The notes beneath the pieces were generated by a model that made no database searches, was not told where the DNA came from, and saw nothing but the letters and a program-made list of their open reading frames with translations. A DNA stretch of 64,000 nt from KACC-23026 sp963829575 (GTDB lineage: Bacteria > Bacillota > Bacilli > Bacillales > Sporolactobacillaceae), in NCBI GenBank assembly GCA_963829575.1, contig CAWHJF010000001.1:62001-126000 (forward strand), in the 5' to 3' direction. Shown here one piece after another: positions 45,027 to 54,152 of this stretch. Positions within the stretch are counted from its first letter, which is position 1. Each line of letters opens with the position of its first letter. Position numbers and translations under genes: made by a program.

Positions 45027-45833
45027 TTACGCCTCTAATTCTACTTGCCACTTTTTCACACGATTGAGACTGACTTTGACTTCTTCTGTTGGATCGTACG
45101 TATGAGGTTCGTGTTCAACGGTCATGGGGCCGTTATAACCAACGTCCTTTAATGCCTTCATGACTCCTTTGATCTCCACGATACCATCGCCGAGGGCGCA
45201 GCTGTCGTGAGCCCCTTCTGCCTTTATATCTTTTAGATGGACATGAACTAAGTAATCCTGTAAGTCATACACCGCCTGAACTGGATCATAGCCATGTGTC
45301 GCAAACCACCCCGTATCAATCGCTGAGCCTACCCAAGGAGCGAACGGCGCCACTTTTTCAATAACTTCTTGTGGGTTCTTTTCAGGATGGTTTTCATGTC
45401 CCACCTTTATATTATAGGTCTCCGCCAGTTCTTTTACGAGCGGTCCATTGTCAGGATGGAACCCTTGCGCAAATACCGGTGCCCCAATACTGCGAGCGGT
45501 TTCAAAAATCGTCATAGCCTCTTCTCGACTGATCCCTGGTTGGTTAAACCCAGCGGTATACGAAATGACCTTCACCTCGTACTTAGCAAGAATCGCATTG
45601 GCTGCTTCAATCATGTCCGGCGTGGCTTTAAAAGGATCTAAATGTGCGACCCACAATTCAATTTCATTAAAACCCATTTCCTTTATACCTGAAATAAGCG
45701 CTTCAAACTTGGTTGAAAAATGGGGGCCATGAAAGGCGTCAACCGTTGCTTGATGGCATTTCCCCCAGTCAAGACTATCCGTGTAATTTAATTCTTTCGC
45801 GACATAATTGGCTGTCATAAACGCAAAGGTCAT
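45027..45833 (-). CDS. Sugar phosphate isomerase/epimerase (xylose isomerase-like TIM barrel)
   Basis: 268 residues from ATG at 45833 after GAGGAGG. AP_endonuc_2 fold with metal-binding residues visible in ELWVAHL, GHENHPEKNP, SAIDTGWF and HVHLKDI, ending in a VEHEP motif. Upstream of the Gfo/Idh gene and divergent from the AraC regulator. Likely substrate a keto-sugar or inositol derivative; the exact one cannot be stated. Confidence 0.85.
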   Translation of the reverse strand: MTFAFMTANYVAKELNYTDSLDWGKCHQATVDAFHGPHFSTKFEALISGIKEMGFNEIELWVAHLDPFKATPDMIEAANAILAKYEVKVISYTAGFNQPGISREEAMTIFETARSIGAPVFAQGFHPDNGPLVKELAETYNIKVGHENHPEKNPQEVIEKVAPFAPWVGSAIDTGWFATHGYDPVQAVYDLQDYLVHVHLKDIKAEGAHDSCALGDGIVEIKGVMKALKDVGYNGPMTVEHEPHTYDPTEEVKVSLNRVKKWQVELEA

Positions 45834-45979
45834 CTTAACCCTCCTCATAGTTACAGAGATTCGTAAATTATGATAATCTAATTTTAACAGAAAAGCGTGC
45901 CACTTTTTCGGGAATCTGTCTCATTTTTTCATCAATCCCTTAGATCACAAGTAAGACTAGGGTAAAGGAGAGCTTACGA

Positions 45980-46873
45980 ATGACAATTTTACCTATGTAT
46001 GTTTCCGATTATCCCAATATGAATAGCCATTTCCCCTTTCATCTCACCATCAATGAGATTCAAACTTCCTTCCCATCTCATAGACATGACTTTCTAGAAT
46101 GTTCCCTCGTCATCGAAGGCCAAGGGCGCGAAGTCGTCAATGGCCATTCCCATCCTATGAAAAAGGGAACCTTCACGTTTATTTCACCGTATCAAATCCA
46201 TGAAATTCACGCCGAGGCGCATTCCCCGCTTAAGCTCTATAATTGTATTTTTGATTTGAGTCTTTTATTTGAGACCCATCTTACTAAAAATGGCTTAAGC
46301 ACCCATTTATTAGGTGCGGAAGACCCGGTTGATTTCCCCTCTTTTATACAGCTTGATTCGAAACAGTTTGCGACATTCGAGCGTCAACTTAATGACATTT
46401 TAGTCGAATACGAAGGACATGAAGCGGTTCGAGAACTCCTTATTCGCGCCAAATTAATTGAACTCCTCGTGTGGTATATCCGTTTAGGGCAAGAAAAACG
46501 GCCTTCTGGTGGTCCCTCACTCCCCGAACGAACGGGCGTAATTTGGCAGGTGGTGCACTATATCCATACCCATTACCAAGACCCCATTTCGCTCACAAAA
46601 ATGGCCAAGACCTTTAATGTCAGTGCCCCCTACTTAAGTGAGCAATTCAAACACCAAATGGGGGGAAGCTTTGTAAACTTTTTGCATGAAGTGCGCCTTC
46701 GCCATGCTTGTAGTCTTCTCGTTTCAACCGACTTAGCGATCACGACGATCTCAAACGAGGTGGGCTATAATTCCTTTAAAACCTTTTCTCGTGCCTTTCG
46801 TGAATTTAAAGGACAGACCCCTTCTGAGTATCGAACTTCAATAAAGGTTAAACTCAAAGAAACATCTAAGTAA
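45980..46873 (+). CDS. AraC-family transcriptional regulator
   Basis: 297 residues. N-terminal cupin ligand-binding domain with the metal/sugar-site pattern SHRHDFLECSLVIEGQG (about 34-50), and two C-terminal helix-turn-helix motifs (about 195-290) with the second ending FSRAFREFKGQTPSEYR. It starts 147 bases from the divergent sugar operon, so it probably controls it. Shared operator not identified. Confidence 0.9.
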   Translation: MTILPMYVSDYPNMNSHFPFHLTINEIQTSFPSHRHDFLECSLVIEGQGREVVNGHSHPMKKGTFTFISPYQIHEIHAEAHSPLKLYNCIFDLSLLFETHLTKNGLSTHLLGAEDPVDFPSFIQLDSKQFATFERQLNDILVEYEGHEAVRELLIRAKLIELLVWYIRLGQEKRPSGGPSLPERTGVIWQVVHYIHTHYQDPISLTKMAKTFNVSAPYLSEQFKHQMGGSFVNFLHEVRLRHACSLLVSTDLAITTISNEVGYNSFKTFSRAFREFKGQTPSEYRTSIKVKLKETSK

Positions 46874-46956
46874 ACATTGCGAGGCTCTTTCTCCTCACCA
46901 TTTTTTAGGCGGTTAATATGATAAAACTGACTACCTAATATGAGGAGCGTGCGTCC

Positions 46957-47862
46957 ATGTATCCTAAATATCCATATTATAATAAAACGACTGAGACCAA
47001 AGAATCGATTCAATCCTTTCCGCCCCAACATCAAGGGCAGCAACCTGGTCTCGAATCGGTCATGTATCCGAAGCCAATTATGGAAGATCCTAATTATAAA
47101 GGGAGCGGAAAGTTAAAAGATAAAGTGGCGATCATTACAGGTGGGGACAGTGGAATTGGTGCTGCCACAGCGATTGCTTTTGCGAAGGAAGGTGCGAACC
47201 TCGTCATTCCTTATTACAGTGATTATGAGCAGCAAGATGCGAACCGAACCCAGGAACGGGTTGAAGAACTTGGCCAAAAATGTCTCATGATTCCTGGTGA
47301 TTTGCGCGATCCAGATCATTGTACGTCGGTTGTTCAGAACGCCCTCGATACGTTTGGCGGATTAAATATTTTGGTGAATAATCATGGGGTTCAGTTTCCC
47401 CAGGATAGCCTCTTAGACATTTCCATCGAACAATGGGATGCCACATTTAAAACCAATATCTATGCCTTCTTTTATATGGCGAAAGCGGCTCTTCCTCATT
47501 TGAAAGAAGGCGATGCGATCATCAACACGGCCTCGGTCGTGGCTTACGAAGGCAATAAGCAACTTATTGATTACACGTCGACAAAAGGGGCCATTGTCGG
47601 ATTTACACGGGCCCTTTCACACAATTTGGCGTCCCAAGACATTCGCGTCAATGCGGTCGCACCTGGTCCAATTTGGACACCGTTAATCCCTTCCAGTTTT
47701 TCAGCCGAAGATGTGGAGAAGTTCGGATTAGATACGCCAATGAAGCGTGCTGGACAGCCGTTTGAACTCGCTCCGGCTTATGTCTACTTAGCGTCACACG
47801 ATTCTCGTTACGTCAGCGGTCAAGTGATTCATGTCAACGGCGGAACCATGGTTAGTTCTTAA
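46957..47862 (+). CDS. Short-chain dehydrogenase with N-terminal extension (YhxC/YhdF/YdaD group)
   Basis: 301 residues. The N-terminal 50 residues are a Pro/Gln/Tyr-rich extension (MYPKYPYYNKTTETK...) typical of the general-stress SDR group. The Rossmann motif is TGGDSGIGAA and the catalytic site is Ser..YTSTKGA (Tyr-x-x-x-Lys). Ends with the family INVNGG-like VIHVNGGTM. Putative cytoplasmic NAD(P)-dependent alcohol/aldehyde dehydrogenase. No sigma-B promoter could be shown. Confidence 0.88.
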   Translation: MYPKYPYYNKTTETKESIQSFPPQHQGQQPGLESVMYPKPIMEDPNYKGSGKLKDKVAIITGGDSGIGAATAIAFAKEGANLVIPYYSDYEQQDANRTQERVEELGQKCLMIPGDLRDPDHCTSVVQNALDTFGGLNILVNNHGVQFPQDSLLDISIEQWDATFKTNIYAFFYMAKAALPHLKEGDAIINTASVVAYEGNKQLIDYTSTKGAIVGFTRALSHNLASQDIRVNAVAPGPIWTPLIPSSFSAEDVEKFGLDTPMKRAGQPFELAPAYVYLASHDSRYVSGQVIHVNGGTMVSS

Positions 47863-47915
47863 CCACTGTCGGGTGGCCCATTTGCCTCTGTCCCCTATTT
47901 ACGTCTATCATTACT

Positions 47916-47952
47916 AAAAAAGCGTCTGCAGATCCCATAAGGCGCTTTTTAA
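47916..47952 (+). terminator. Intrinsic terminator after the SDR gene
   Basis: AAAAAAGCG / CGCTTTTTT-type stem around TCTGCAGATCCCATAAGG, T-run at its end. Confidence 0.6.
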
Positions 47953-48034
47953 TTCAATGTGAATTAGGACAGCCTATAGCTGTCGAAAGACCTTTTAATA
48001 ATTTACAAAAACCAATCAAATTGGAGGACCTGCC

Positions 48035-48898
48035 ATGACTGACCTTGATCGCCTACATACCCAGACATATTGCCTCAGTGAATATGACACCTTAAAACGC
48101 GTGATCGTCTGTCAACCTCAATATATGACCATTCGCGATGTCATTAACGAAACCCAAGAACACTTTATTAAAGAAGGCATTGACGTCGGACGCGCCGTCG
48201 ATCAACACACTGCTTTTATTGAGACCTTGCGTGATCATGACATTGAGGTTCATTTATTGCCTTATCATAAGAAGTATCCTGAACAGGTCTTTACCCGTGA
48301 TATCGGCTTCACTCTTGGGCACACGATCGTTGTCGCCAAAATGGAAAGCGACATTCGCCAAGGTGAGGAAGACGTCCTTAAGCAGTGGCTTGAGGATGAG
48401 GAAATTTCTTATTATAACCTGCTTCACGACCGTATCGAGGGCGGCGATGTGCTCATCGATGGTGAAACCGTGTTTGTGGGGTTAAGCCACCGAACAAGTA
48501 AAAGCGCAGCTGAACTCTTGGATCAGCTGTTGCCTCAATTCAAGGTCATCCCAGTTCCTTTTAAAGAGCGATTCCTTCATCTTGATTGCATCTTTAACCC
48601 AGTGTCGCCAAATCTTGCCTTGGTTTATCCAGAAGCCTTAACAAAGGAAATGTACGGATTGCTCGCTGCCAAGTATGAATTAATTGAAGTCACTAAAGAG
48701 GAACAGTTTACATTGGGGACGAATGTCCTTTCTATTGGAAATAAAAAAATCCTGAGCCTCCCCGTTAACAAAAATATAAACCAAGCCCTTAGAACACGTG
48801 GGTTTGATGTGATTGAAGTAGACATCACCGAGATTATAAAATCTGGTGGGTCGTTCCGTTGTTGCACCCTTCCTTTACTAAGAACGCCGAGCAATTAA
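48035..48898 (+). CDS. Dimethylarginine dimethylaminohydrolase-like amidinotransferase-fold enzyme
   Basis: 287 residues, ATG after GGAGGA. Guanidino-modifying family: FTRDIG (substrate Asp), HLDCIF (catalytic His) and SGGSFRCCTLPL (catalytic Cys in the final motif). Resembles YkgA of B. subtilis. Members hydrolyse methylated arginine or arginine to citrulline. Which guanidine is the substrate is unknown. Bounded by a terminator. Confidence 0.87.
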   Translation: MTDLDRLHTQTYCLSEYDTLKRVIVCQPQYMTIRDVINETQEHFIKEGIDVGRAVDQHTAFIETLRDHDIEVHLLPYHKKYPEQVFTRDIGFTLGHTIVVAKMESDIRQGEEDVLKQWLEDEEISYYNLLHDRIEGGDVLIDGETVFVGLSHRTSKSAAELLDQLLPQFKVIPVPFKERFLHLDCIFNPVSPNLALVYPEALTKEMYGLLAAKYELIEVTKEEQFTLGTNVLSIGNKKILSLPVNKNINQALRTRGFDVIEVDITEIIKSGGSFRCCTLPLLRTPSN

Positions 48899-48919
48899 AC
48901 GCGCCACATTAAATTAAGA

Positions 48920-48957
48920 AAGGCAACAAGAGCCGACCGCTCTTGTTGCCTTTTTTA
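48920..48957. terminator. Bidirectional terminator between convergent genes
   Basis: AGGCAACAAGAG / CTCTTGTTGCCT palindrome followed by T6, overlapping the stop codon of the TrpD-like gene. Confidence 0.9.
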
Positions 48958-50010
48958 TTTCGCCAAAAAATCCGTTGACTGGGCTTTTTTCCATTTCTCT
49001 AGCTGATTGAGCCCCCGTCCTGATCGGAGCTGTTCTTTCGCTAATTCAACACCCTCTTCGATTGAACCCACTTGACCGAAGACATGATAACGAAGCCCAG
49101 CATTTAACACCACTTGATTATAAAAATGAGTCAAAGTGGGCTTTTTCTCACCCGCCAAAAGACTTAATATAATTTCTGTTTGCTCTTCTATTGTTAAGGG
49201 GTTTTCTGGAACGTTTTTATCTAATAAGCCGTAATCACTTGGTTTAATAATAATGGAGTCCGACGCTTCCTCTGTTAATTCATAAAAAAAACTATTGCGA
49301 TGAACCGGCAAATCTTCAGATCCTTCTGCTCCTTGTACAATAAACACGTTTTCATAACTTAGCCCATGCATCAACGGGACAATTTTATTGATCGCCGTTC
49401 GATGGAATGCGCCCATCATGATGCGATTGGATTGAGCGAGATTGAGCAATTTTTCAGCTGTATTGAGGAGCGTACGAACCCCAATTTCTTTTCGAATGGC
49501 ACGCATGTTAGCGAGGGGCAGACAAAACGCCTCAGTCCATGCAAAGCCCAGATTCGTCGTATCAAGTGATTGAGCGAGTTGAGTTTGGGTCGCTTCAACG
49601 TTCACCTCTAGTTGAGCTAAAATAGCCTTGATCGAGATACCATATTTTGGAGGTAGCGCCTCACTGCTATGTAGAAAAGCCGGAATTCCGTGTTCGGCAA
49701 GTAAAATAGAGGTCGGGATCGTTGCAGCAAAGGCTTTCCTACCGTTATACGGGCTTGCAAAATCCACAACTTGGGATTGTACGGACTCGGAAGTTGGCAG
49801 GGGTGTGCTGAAGGCTCGTAATTCATGGACAAAGGCCAACAGTTCGTCCGGAGTTTCCATTTTGAGTCGAAGTGCTACAAAGTAAGCCGCTATTTGAGCA
49901 TCCGTCGCGTTTCCACTCAACATCTCGTGAGCTGCTTGTCTGGTTTCTTCATACGTCAAATCCTTCGATCCCCGTTTACCCCTTGCGACTTCTTTAATCC
50001 ATTGCTGCAT
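48955..50010 (-). CDS. TrpD-like (YbiB/TrpD2) glycosyltransferase-family protein
   Basis: 351 residues from ATG at 50010 after AAGGAGG. N-terminal helical bundle (about 1-70) and alpha/beta domain as in anthranilate phosphoribosyltransferase. The PRPP motif GTGGD-x-x-x-TFN is absent; the aligned region reads SPYNGRKAFAAT. That excludes a classical TrpD and places it with YbiB/TrpD2-type proteins, one of which binds nucleic acid in E. coli. No trp genes nearby. Confidence 0.75.
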   Translation of the reverse strand: MQQWIKEVARGKRGSKDLTYEETRQAAHEMLSGNATDAQIAAYFVALRLKMETPDELLAFVHELRAFSTPLPTSESVQSQVVDFASPYNGRKAFAATIPTSILLAEHGIPAFLHSSEALPPKYGISIKAILAQLEVNVEATQTQLAQSLDTTNLGFAWTEAFCLPLANMRAIRKEIGVRTLLNTAEKLLNLAQSNRIMMGAFHRTAINKIVPLMHGLSYENVFIVQGAEGSEDLPVHRNSFFYELTEEASDSIIIKPSDYGLLDKNVPENPLTIEEQTEIILSLLAGEKKPTLTHFYNQVVLNAGLRYHVFGQVGSIEEGVELAKEQLRSGRGLNQLEKWKKAQSTDFLAK

Positions 50011-50040
50011 CACGCGCCGCCTCCTTTTCCCTCTCACTTC

Positions 50041-50403
50041 TTTGTTGTCTTAGTTTAACATAATTAGAAAAGAGAAGGGCGCTAGTCATATGCGGTTGTG
50101 TGTGAGGCGCCCACGGGCACAATCTGAGCGACCTTAGTTCCCCAAATCACCACTGACCCTCTTTTCGGGAACTAAAAAGCGACAATAGTGCCCGTAACAG
50201 AGGCCGGACTAGATTACGGGAACAACACCAGACTCTCAGTTCCCGACCAACAAAGAACATAGTTGTCCATTCTCACGCATATACGTTTAAAAAAAGAGGT
50301 CGTCCATCATTAGAGAGAAAGCCTTCTACAAAATCCCACTCCCAACTCTCATTCCTAAATCAGCCACTCTCCAAAACTTTCTCGCCTGGCCTCAGAAAGG
50401 CAT
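50041..50403. repeat. Non-coding gap holding GGGAACT/GTTCCC repeats
   Basis: Between 50135 and 50250: TAGTTCCCC, TTCGGGAACTAAA, GTGCCCGTAACAG, TTACGGGAACAAC and CAGTTCCCGAC. The words match the repeat at 25515-25580. No gene seen. Confidence 0.4.
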
Positions 50404-51060
50404 GTGATCAAGATGGATTCAAAATGGGCGCATCGTCGCCACATTCTAAGATTTCTTCTCTTAGCCATTCTATTTGGAGGGGAAGCCTATTTCTACGAGC
50501 ATCCTAAAGTCTCTGGCCTAAACACACTTCTACTCAACTCCATGTACAATTTTTCAGACGGGCATTATTTAACCTTCTTTTATAAAATGACGCAATTCGG
50601 TTCGACGCCAACTTACATCATCATGATCATCCTTGTGATGATCGGACTCGGATTTAATAAACATATTTTAGGGGTTGTGTTTGTCCCCTCTTCGGTCATT
50701 GGCTCCGTGCTGCTCAATTATGTTCTAAAAAACTGGTTTCAAAAACCTAGACCAGATGTCGCCCATCTCGCACATGCGACCTCCTTTAGTTATCCAAGCG
50801 GTCACTCTATGAATGCCCTCGTCTTCTTTTTCTTTTTAGCTTTTTTGTCTCATGAATTTTTCAAACATAAGGTCAGTCGTCTTATCATTTGGCTAGTGGC
50901 AGCCGTCATTGTGCTTCTGATTGGGTGCAGTCGAGTTTACTTGGGGGTTCATTATCCGTTAGATGTTTTTGGTGGTTATTTAGCTGGCGGATCCTGGGTT
51001 TCATTAGTTCTATATATCTACTGCAAACTCAACCCTTATCGGAACGTCCACTTGACTTAA
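50404..51060 (+). CDS. PAP2-family membrane phosphatase
   Basis: 218 residues, probably six membrane helices. All catalytic motifs are intact: K-x6-RP in KNWFQKPRP, PSGH in SYPSGHS and SR-x5-H in CSRVYLGVHYPLD. The family removes phosphate from lipid phosphates such as phosphatidate, PGP or undecaprenyl diphosphate. It contrasts with the dead PAP2-like domain at 6785. Start could be 50404 (GTG) or an ATG nine bases later. Confidence 0.88.
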   Translation: MIKMDSKWAHRRHILRFLLLAILFGGEAYFYEHPKVSGLNTLLLNSMYNFSDGHYLTFFYKMTQFGSTPTYIIMIILVMIGLGFNKHILGVVFVPSSVIGSVLLNYVLKNWFQKPRPDVAHLAHATSFSYPSGHSMNALVFFFFLAFLSHEFFKHKVSRLIIWLVAAVIVLLIGCSRVYLGVHYPLDVFGGYLAGGSWVSLVLYIYCKLNPYRNVHLT

Positions 51061-51176
51061 CTATAGATAGAAGACCTTCTCGCAAAAAAACATTTGTGGT
51101 TTTCTTATTTTTGATCTCACCTTCCCTCATCACTTATACTAAAATTAGTGAATAAAAACGGATGGAGGGCAGAACG

Positions 51177-52079
51177 ATGGATCAATCCTTGCTTGTCTTT
51201 ATCGCTGTAGCGGATCATCAGAATTTTACGCGAGCAGCAGAAGCGCTCCATATGTCCCAACCGGCAGTCAGCGCCCATATTCAGTCGCTTGAGAAAGAAG
51301 TTGGAGTGAAACTTCTCGATCGAACCAACAAATTTGTAAAATTAAATAAGGCTGGTGAAATTGTCTATCACCATGCCCAACAAATCCTAGCTATTTATAC
51401 GCGAATGGGGAATTTATTAGATGATTTAAAACATACAGCAAGCGGGGCACTTGCAATTGGTTCCAGCTATACCTTTGGAGAGTACATTCTACCGCATATT
51501 ATCGCCAAACTTCGGGAGTCCTACCCAATGATTCAACCTAGCATTACGATTGAAAACTCGAGCACGATTATCGATCTCATCCACCACCAACAACTGGATA
51601 TCGGCATTATTGAAGGCGGTGATTTCCCATCCGATCGTGCTCGGGTCACGCCTTTTATGCAAGATAAAATGTCGATTGTCCTTTCAAGCGCCCATCCCTT
51701 AGCCAGCAAGGAGACCCTAACACCGGCTGACCTTGCAGAAGAGACTTGGATTGTCCGCGAGTCCGGATCTGGGACTCGCGAATTGCAAGATCATGCCCTG
51801 AAACAACTGGGCATTTCGCCAAAGTCACTCATGGTTTTTGGGAGCACACAAGTCATCAAGGAATCGCTTGAAGCAGGTCTTGGTATCTCTTTAATTTCCG
51901 AGACCACGATGCAGAAAGAATTGAAACTTGGTCTTTTCATACTGCCTAAGTTAGACGGATTTCCGATGACACGCTCTTTTTCTTTTGTATTGCCAAAAGG
52001 TGACTTTCAAACCAAAGCAACAGAGGTGTTTATTCAACTGCTTCAATCTATGCATGGGAAAAATGAGGAGCGCGTCTAA
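51177..52079 (+). CDS. LysR-family regulator (CysL/YwfK-like)
   Basis: 300 residues from ATG at 51177 after TGGAGGG. N-terminal helix-turn-helix with FTRAAEALHMSQPAVSAHIQ, then a LysR substrate domain. Strongest resemblance is to CysL/YwfK and related activators of sulfur metabolism; that subgroup call is uncertain. It may control genes elsewhere, as both neighbours point away from it. Confidence 0.85.
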   Translation: MDQSLLVFIAVADHQNFTRAAEALHMSQPAVSAHIQSLEKEVGVKLLDRTNKFVKLNKAGEIVYHHAQQILAIYTRMGNLLDDLKHTASGALAIGSSYTFGEYILPHIIAKLRESYPMIQPSITIENSSTIIDLIHHQQLDIGIIEGGDFPSDRARVTPFMQDKMSIVLSSAHPLASKETLTPADLAEETWIVRESGSGTRELQDHALKQLGISPKSLMVFGSTQVIKESLEAGLGISLISETTMQKELKLGLFILPKLDGFPMTRSFSFVLPKGDFQTKATEVFIQLLQSMHGKNEERV

Positions 52080-52264
52080 CGGCCATTTTCAATAAACACT
52101 TTCCCTTTACACATTTGCCCAAAATTACGAATCTCAATCTGATAGCCTTTTCCATTTGGAAGATCGGTGAAATTACATTCAAAAGGATTGGTCTCATTAT
52201 AAAGGCCTTTTATTTGGTAACAAGCAAAAGAAATCGGAATGACGCCCCATTTTCGTTTCACAAT
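52076..52264 (-). pseudogene. Downstream half of a gene split by an in-frame TAG
   Basis: 63 or so codons continuing in the same frame after the stop at 52268-52270; the reading continues GCC ATT GTG AAA CGA. It is read as a separate protein only if it starts at GTG (52261), which has no ribosome-binding site. Its two Cys and hydrophilic sequence match no family known to me. Confidence 0.45.
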
Positions 52265-52267
52265 GGC

Positions 52268-52483
52268 CTATTGAATGGCAATCTTCTCATTGGATTGCCA
52301 ACCTTTTATTTTGAGACTTTTATTAGTTATAGCAAATTTGGGTGAGTAATCGACATAAGAATCCACACCCAGCCCCCATAAATAGCCTTCTGTTGTGGAA
52401 TACCGCTCACATTTTGACCAAATATAAAGCAAAGTGACCAATCCCGTGAGACCTGCGATCAGTAAAAGAATGGGAATACTCAT
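52268..52483 (-). CDS. Small membrane protein ending at an in-frame TAG
   Basis: 71 residues from ATG at 52483 after GGAGGGG (eight bases). One N-terminal membrane helix, then a soluble part with GYLWGLGVDSYVDYSP. The frame continues beyond the TAG without interruption for 63 codons (52076-52264). Read as one gene broken by a single CAA/CAG-to-TAG type change, or as a genuinely shorter protein. No family recognised. Confidence 0.5.
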   Translation of the reverse strand: MSIPILLLIAGLTGLVTLLYIWSKCERYSTTEGYLWGLGVDSYVDYSPKFAITNKSLKIKGWQSNEKIAIQ

Positions 52484-52622
52484 ATGAGACACCCCTCCAT
52501 TTGAATCACTCCTACTCCCTAGTCTATGACGCCGACACTTAAGTCGGAATGGCATCTGACTAGTCCGCCATGAACAAGCTGATCATTGTGCAGCCTTATG
52601 GTCCTTTCCCACTGGCTCTTAT

Positions 52623-52652
52623 TGAATAGAAGCCATTATTTTGGTCAACCTA
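52623..52652 (+). promoter_or_regulatory. Possible sigma-G promoter of sspH
   Basis: TGAATA, 17 bases, CAACCTA: perfect -35 and 5 of 7 at -10 versus CATACTA. Start near 52660, 30 bases before the sspH ATG. The gene is a forespore gene in Bacillus. Confidence 0.45.
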
Positions 52653-52689
52653 AACGTGATTCTTATAAAAAGGTAGGTGGATCCTAGAG

Positions 52690-52869
52690 ATGAATGTCCA
52701 ACGTGCAAAGGAAATTTCAGAAGCACCCGTTATGGCAAACGTGACCTTTAACGGAGAGCGCGTCTACATACAAAATGTCGACGATGAACAAGGTCTGGCT
52801 CGCATTTACCCACTTGACAATCCACATGATGAAAAACAAGTGGCCCTTGATGATCTCATTGAGCAATGA
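52690..52869 (+). CDS. sspH: Small acid-soluble spore protein H
   Basis: 59 residues, ATG at 52690 to TGA at 52869. The N-terminus MNVQRAKEISEAP and the centre VYIQNVDDEQGLARIYPLD match the SspH family almost residue for residue. These are minor forespore proteins bound to DNA or the spore core. A possible sigma-G promoter precedes it and a terminator follows. Confidence 0.95.
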   Translation: MNVQRAKEISEAPVMANVTFNGERVYIQNVDDEQGLARIYPLDNPHDEKQVALDDLIEQ

Positions 52870-52873
52870 AAAA

Positions 52874-52902
52874 AGAGGCTGACACACAAAGGTCGGCCTC
52901 TT
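52874..52902. terminator. Terminator between sspH and the ROK kinase
   Basis: AGAGGCTGAC / GTCGGCCTCT stem between convergent genes. Confidence 0.75.
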
Positions 52903-52910
52903 CTAATTTT

Positions 52911-53774
52911 CTATTTAATGGTTTCCGCCCCTAAGAGCAAACACCCTATGATCCCCGCTTGATCTTCTAGTCCTGGACTGACAATATACGCCTCTAAGTC
53001 TGGTGTGGTCACATAACCGTTCATTAATTTCTTAAAGGATTCTCTTATTAACGGAAACAGTTGCGTCTGTTTCATAACGCCACCGCCCAAGATAATTTTT
53101 TCCGGACGGAGCACTAATGTATAATCCACAAGAGCCTGGGCCAGATAATAGGCTTCTAGTTCCCAAACTTTCTGGTCTTCGGCTAACTCATGACCTTTTT
53201 TCCCATAACGCGCTTCAATGGCTGGGCCTGCCGCAAGCCCTTCTAAACAATTCCCATGATACGGACATTTCCCTGCATAATGGTCATCCGGATGTTGGCG
53301 GACAAGCACATGCCCCATCTCGGTATGACCAAATCCTTCTACAATTTCACCGTTTAGAATCGCACCGCCACCAATACCTGTTCCGACAGTCAAATAAAGG
53401 CAACTCTTACTGTCCTTGGCTCGTCCTTTTCGATATTCTCCATAGGCCGCAGCGTTAACGTCCGTCGTCCAAGCAAACGGGAGGTTCGGATAATGCATTT
53501 TCATTTCCCCTAAGAAATCAAACTGATTCCAACCCGTTTTTGGTGTCGAGGTAATATATCCGTATGTGTCAGACCCCTTAGTCACATCGATCGGACCAAA
53601 CGTGCCGATCCCCACCGACTTTAATTCATATTGATCAAAAAAAGCAAATACTTTTTCTAAGGTCTCCTCAGGTACTGTCGTTGGGATACTAACTTTTTCG
53701 AGGATCTCAAATTGATCATTACTAATGGCACAAATGAATTTGGTCCCACCCGCTTCAATGCCTCCGTAATACAT
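52911..53774 (-). CDS. ROK-family fructokinase-like sugar kinase
   Basis: 287 residues. N-terminal phosphate loop GGIEAGGTKF, catalytic Asp region TTDVNAAAYGE, TVGTGIGGG, and the ROK zinc motif with His/Cys ligands (GHVLVRQHPDD...CPYHGNCLEG). The lack of an HTH domain makes it an enzyme, not a repressor. B. subtilis GmuE and YdhR-type fructokinases are similar. Sugar unknown. Confidence 0.88.
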   Translation of the reverse strand: MYYGGIEAGGTKFICAISNDQFEILEKVSIPTTVPEETLEKVFAFFDQYELKSVGIGTFGPIDVTKGSDTYGYITSTPKTGWNQFDFLGEMKMHYPNLPFAWTTDVNAAAYGEYRKGRAKDSKSCLYLTVGTGIGGGAILNGEIVEGFGHTEMGHVLVRQHPDDHYAGKCPYHGNCLEGLAAGPAIEARYGKKGHELAEDQKVWELEAYYLAQALVDYTLVLRPEKIILGGGVMKQTQLFPLIRESFKKLMNGYVTTPDLEAYIVSPGLEDQAGIIGCLLLGAETIK

Positions 53775-54110
53775 CTCATCCGCTCCAAACTATACATAAA
53801 TTTCGTTAAAATATACGCTTATACTGCCAATAAGTCTACCATAATTGGCTGAAGAGTTCACGTTTACTTAATATGCTTCAGAAATCCATTTCTAACGACC
53901 CAAGATGGTCCGACCTAATGAAGCAATGCACCAAAAACGCAATGCGCGTGACCAATTCACTTACTAACTCAGGATGGACACAATCAAGATACGAGGGGAT
54001 TTTCGATAAGGCTAATCAAAAAATAAAAAAACACCCACTCACCAGTACCCCCTCACCAATCACCCTATCCCTTTCGTCAACAGTCAATCATTATGGGCCG
54101 TTATAATTTC
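53775..54110. other. Gap upstream of tRNA-Sec: no gene seen
   Basis: AT-rich, no convincing reading frame. A 77-codon plus-strand frame at 53873-54106 lacks a ribosome-binding site and overlaps the tRNA promoter region. Confidence 0.4.
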
Positions 54111-54139
54111 TTGACAAGCTATACGCAAACTTATACGAT
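54111..54139 (+). promoter_or_regulatory. Sigma-A promoter of tRNA-Sec
   Basis: TTGACA (54111-54116), exactly 17 bases, TACGAT (54134-54139). Predicted start near 54146, seven bases before the tRNA. Confidence 0.8.
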
Positions 54140-54152
54140 TACAAATATGCTT

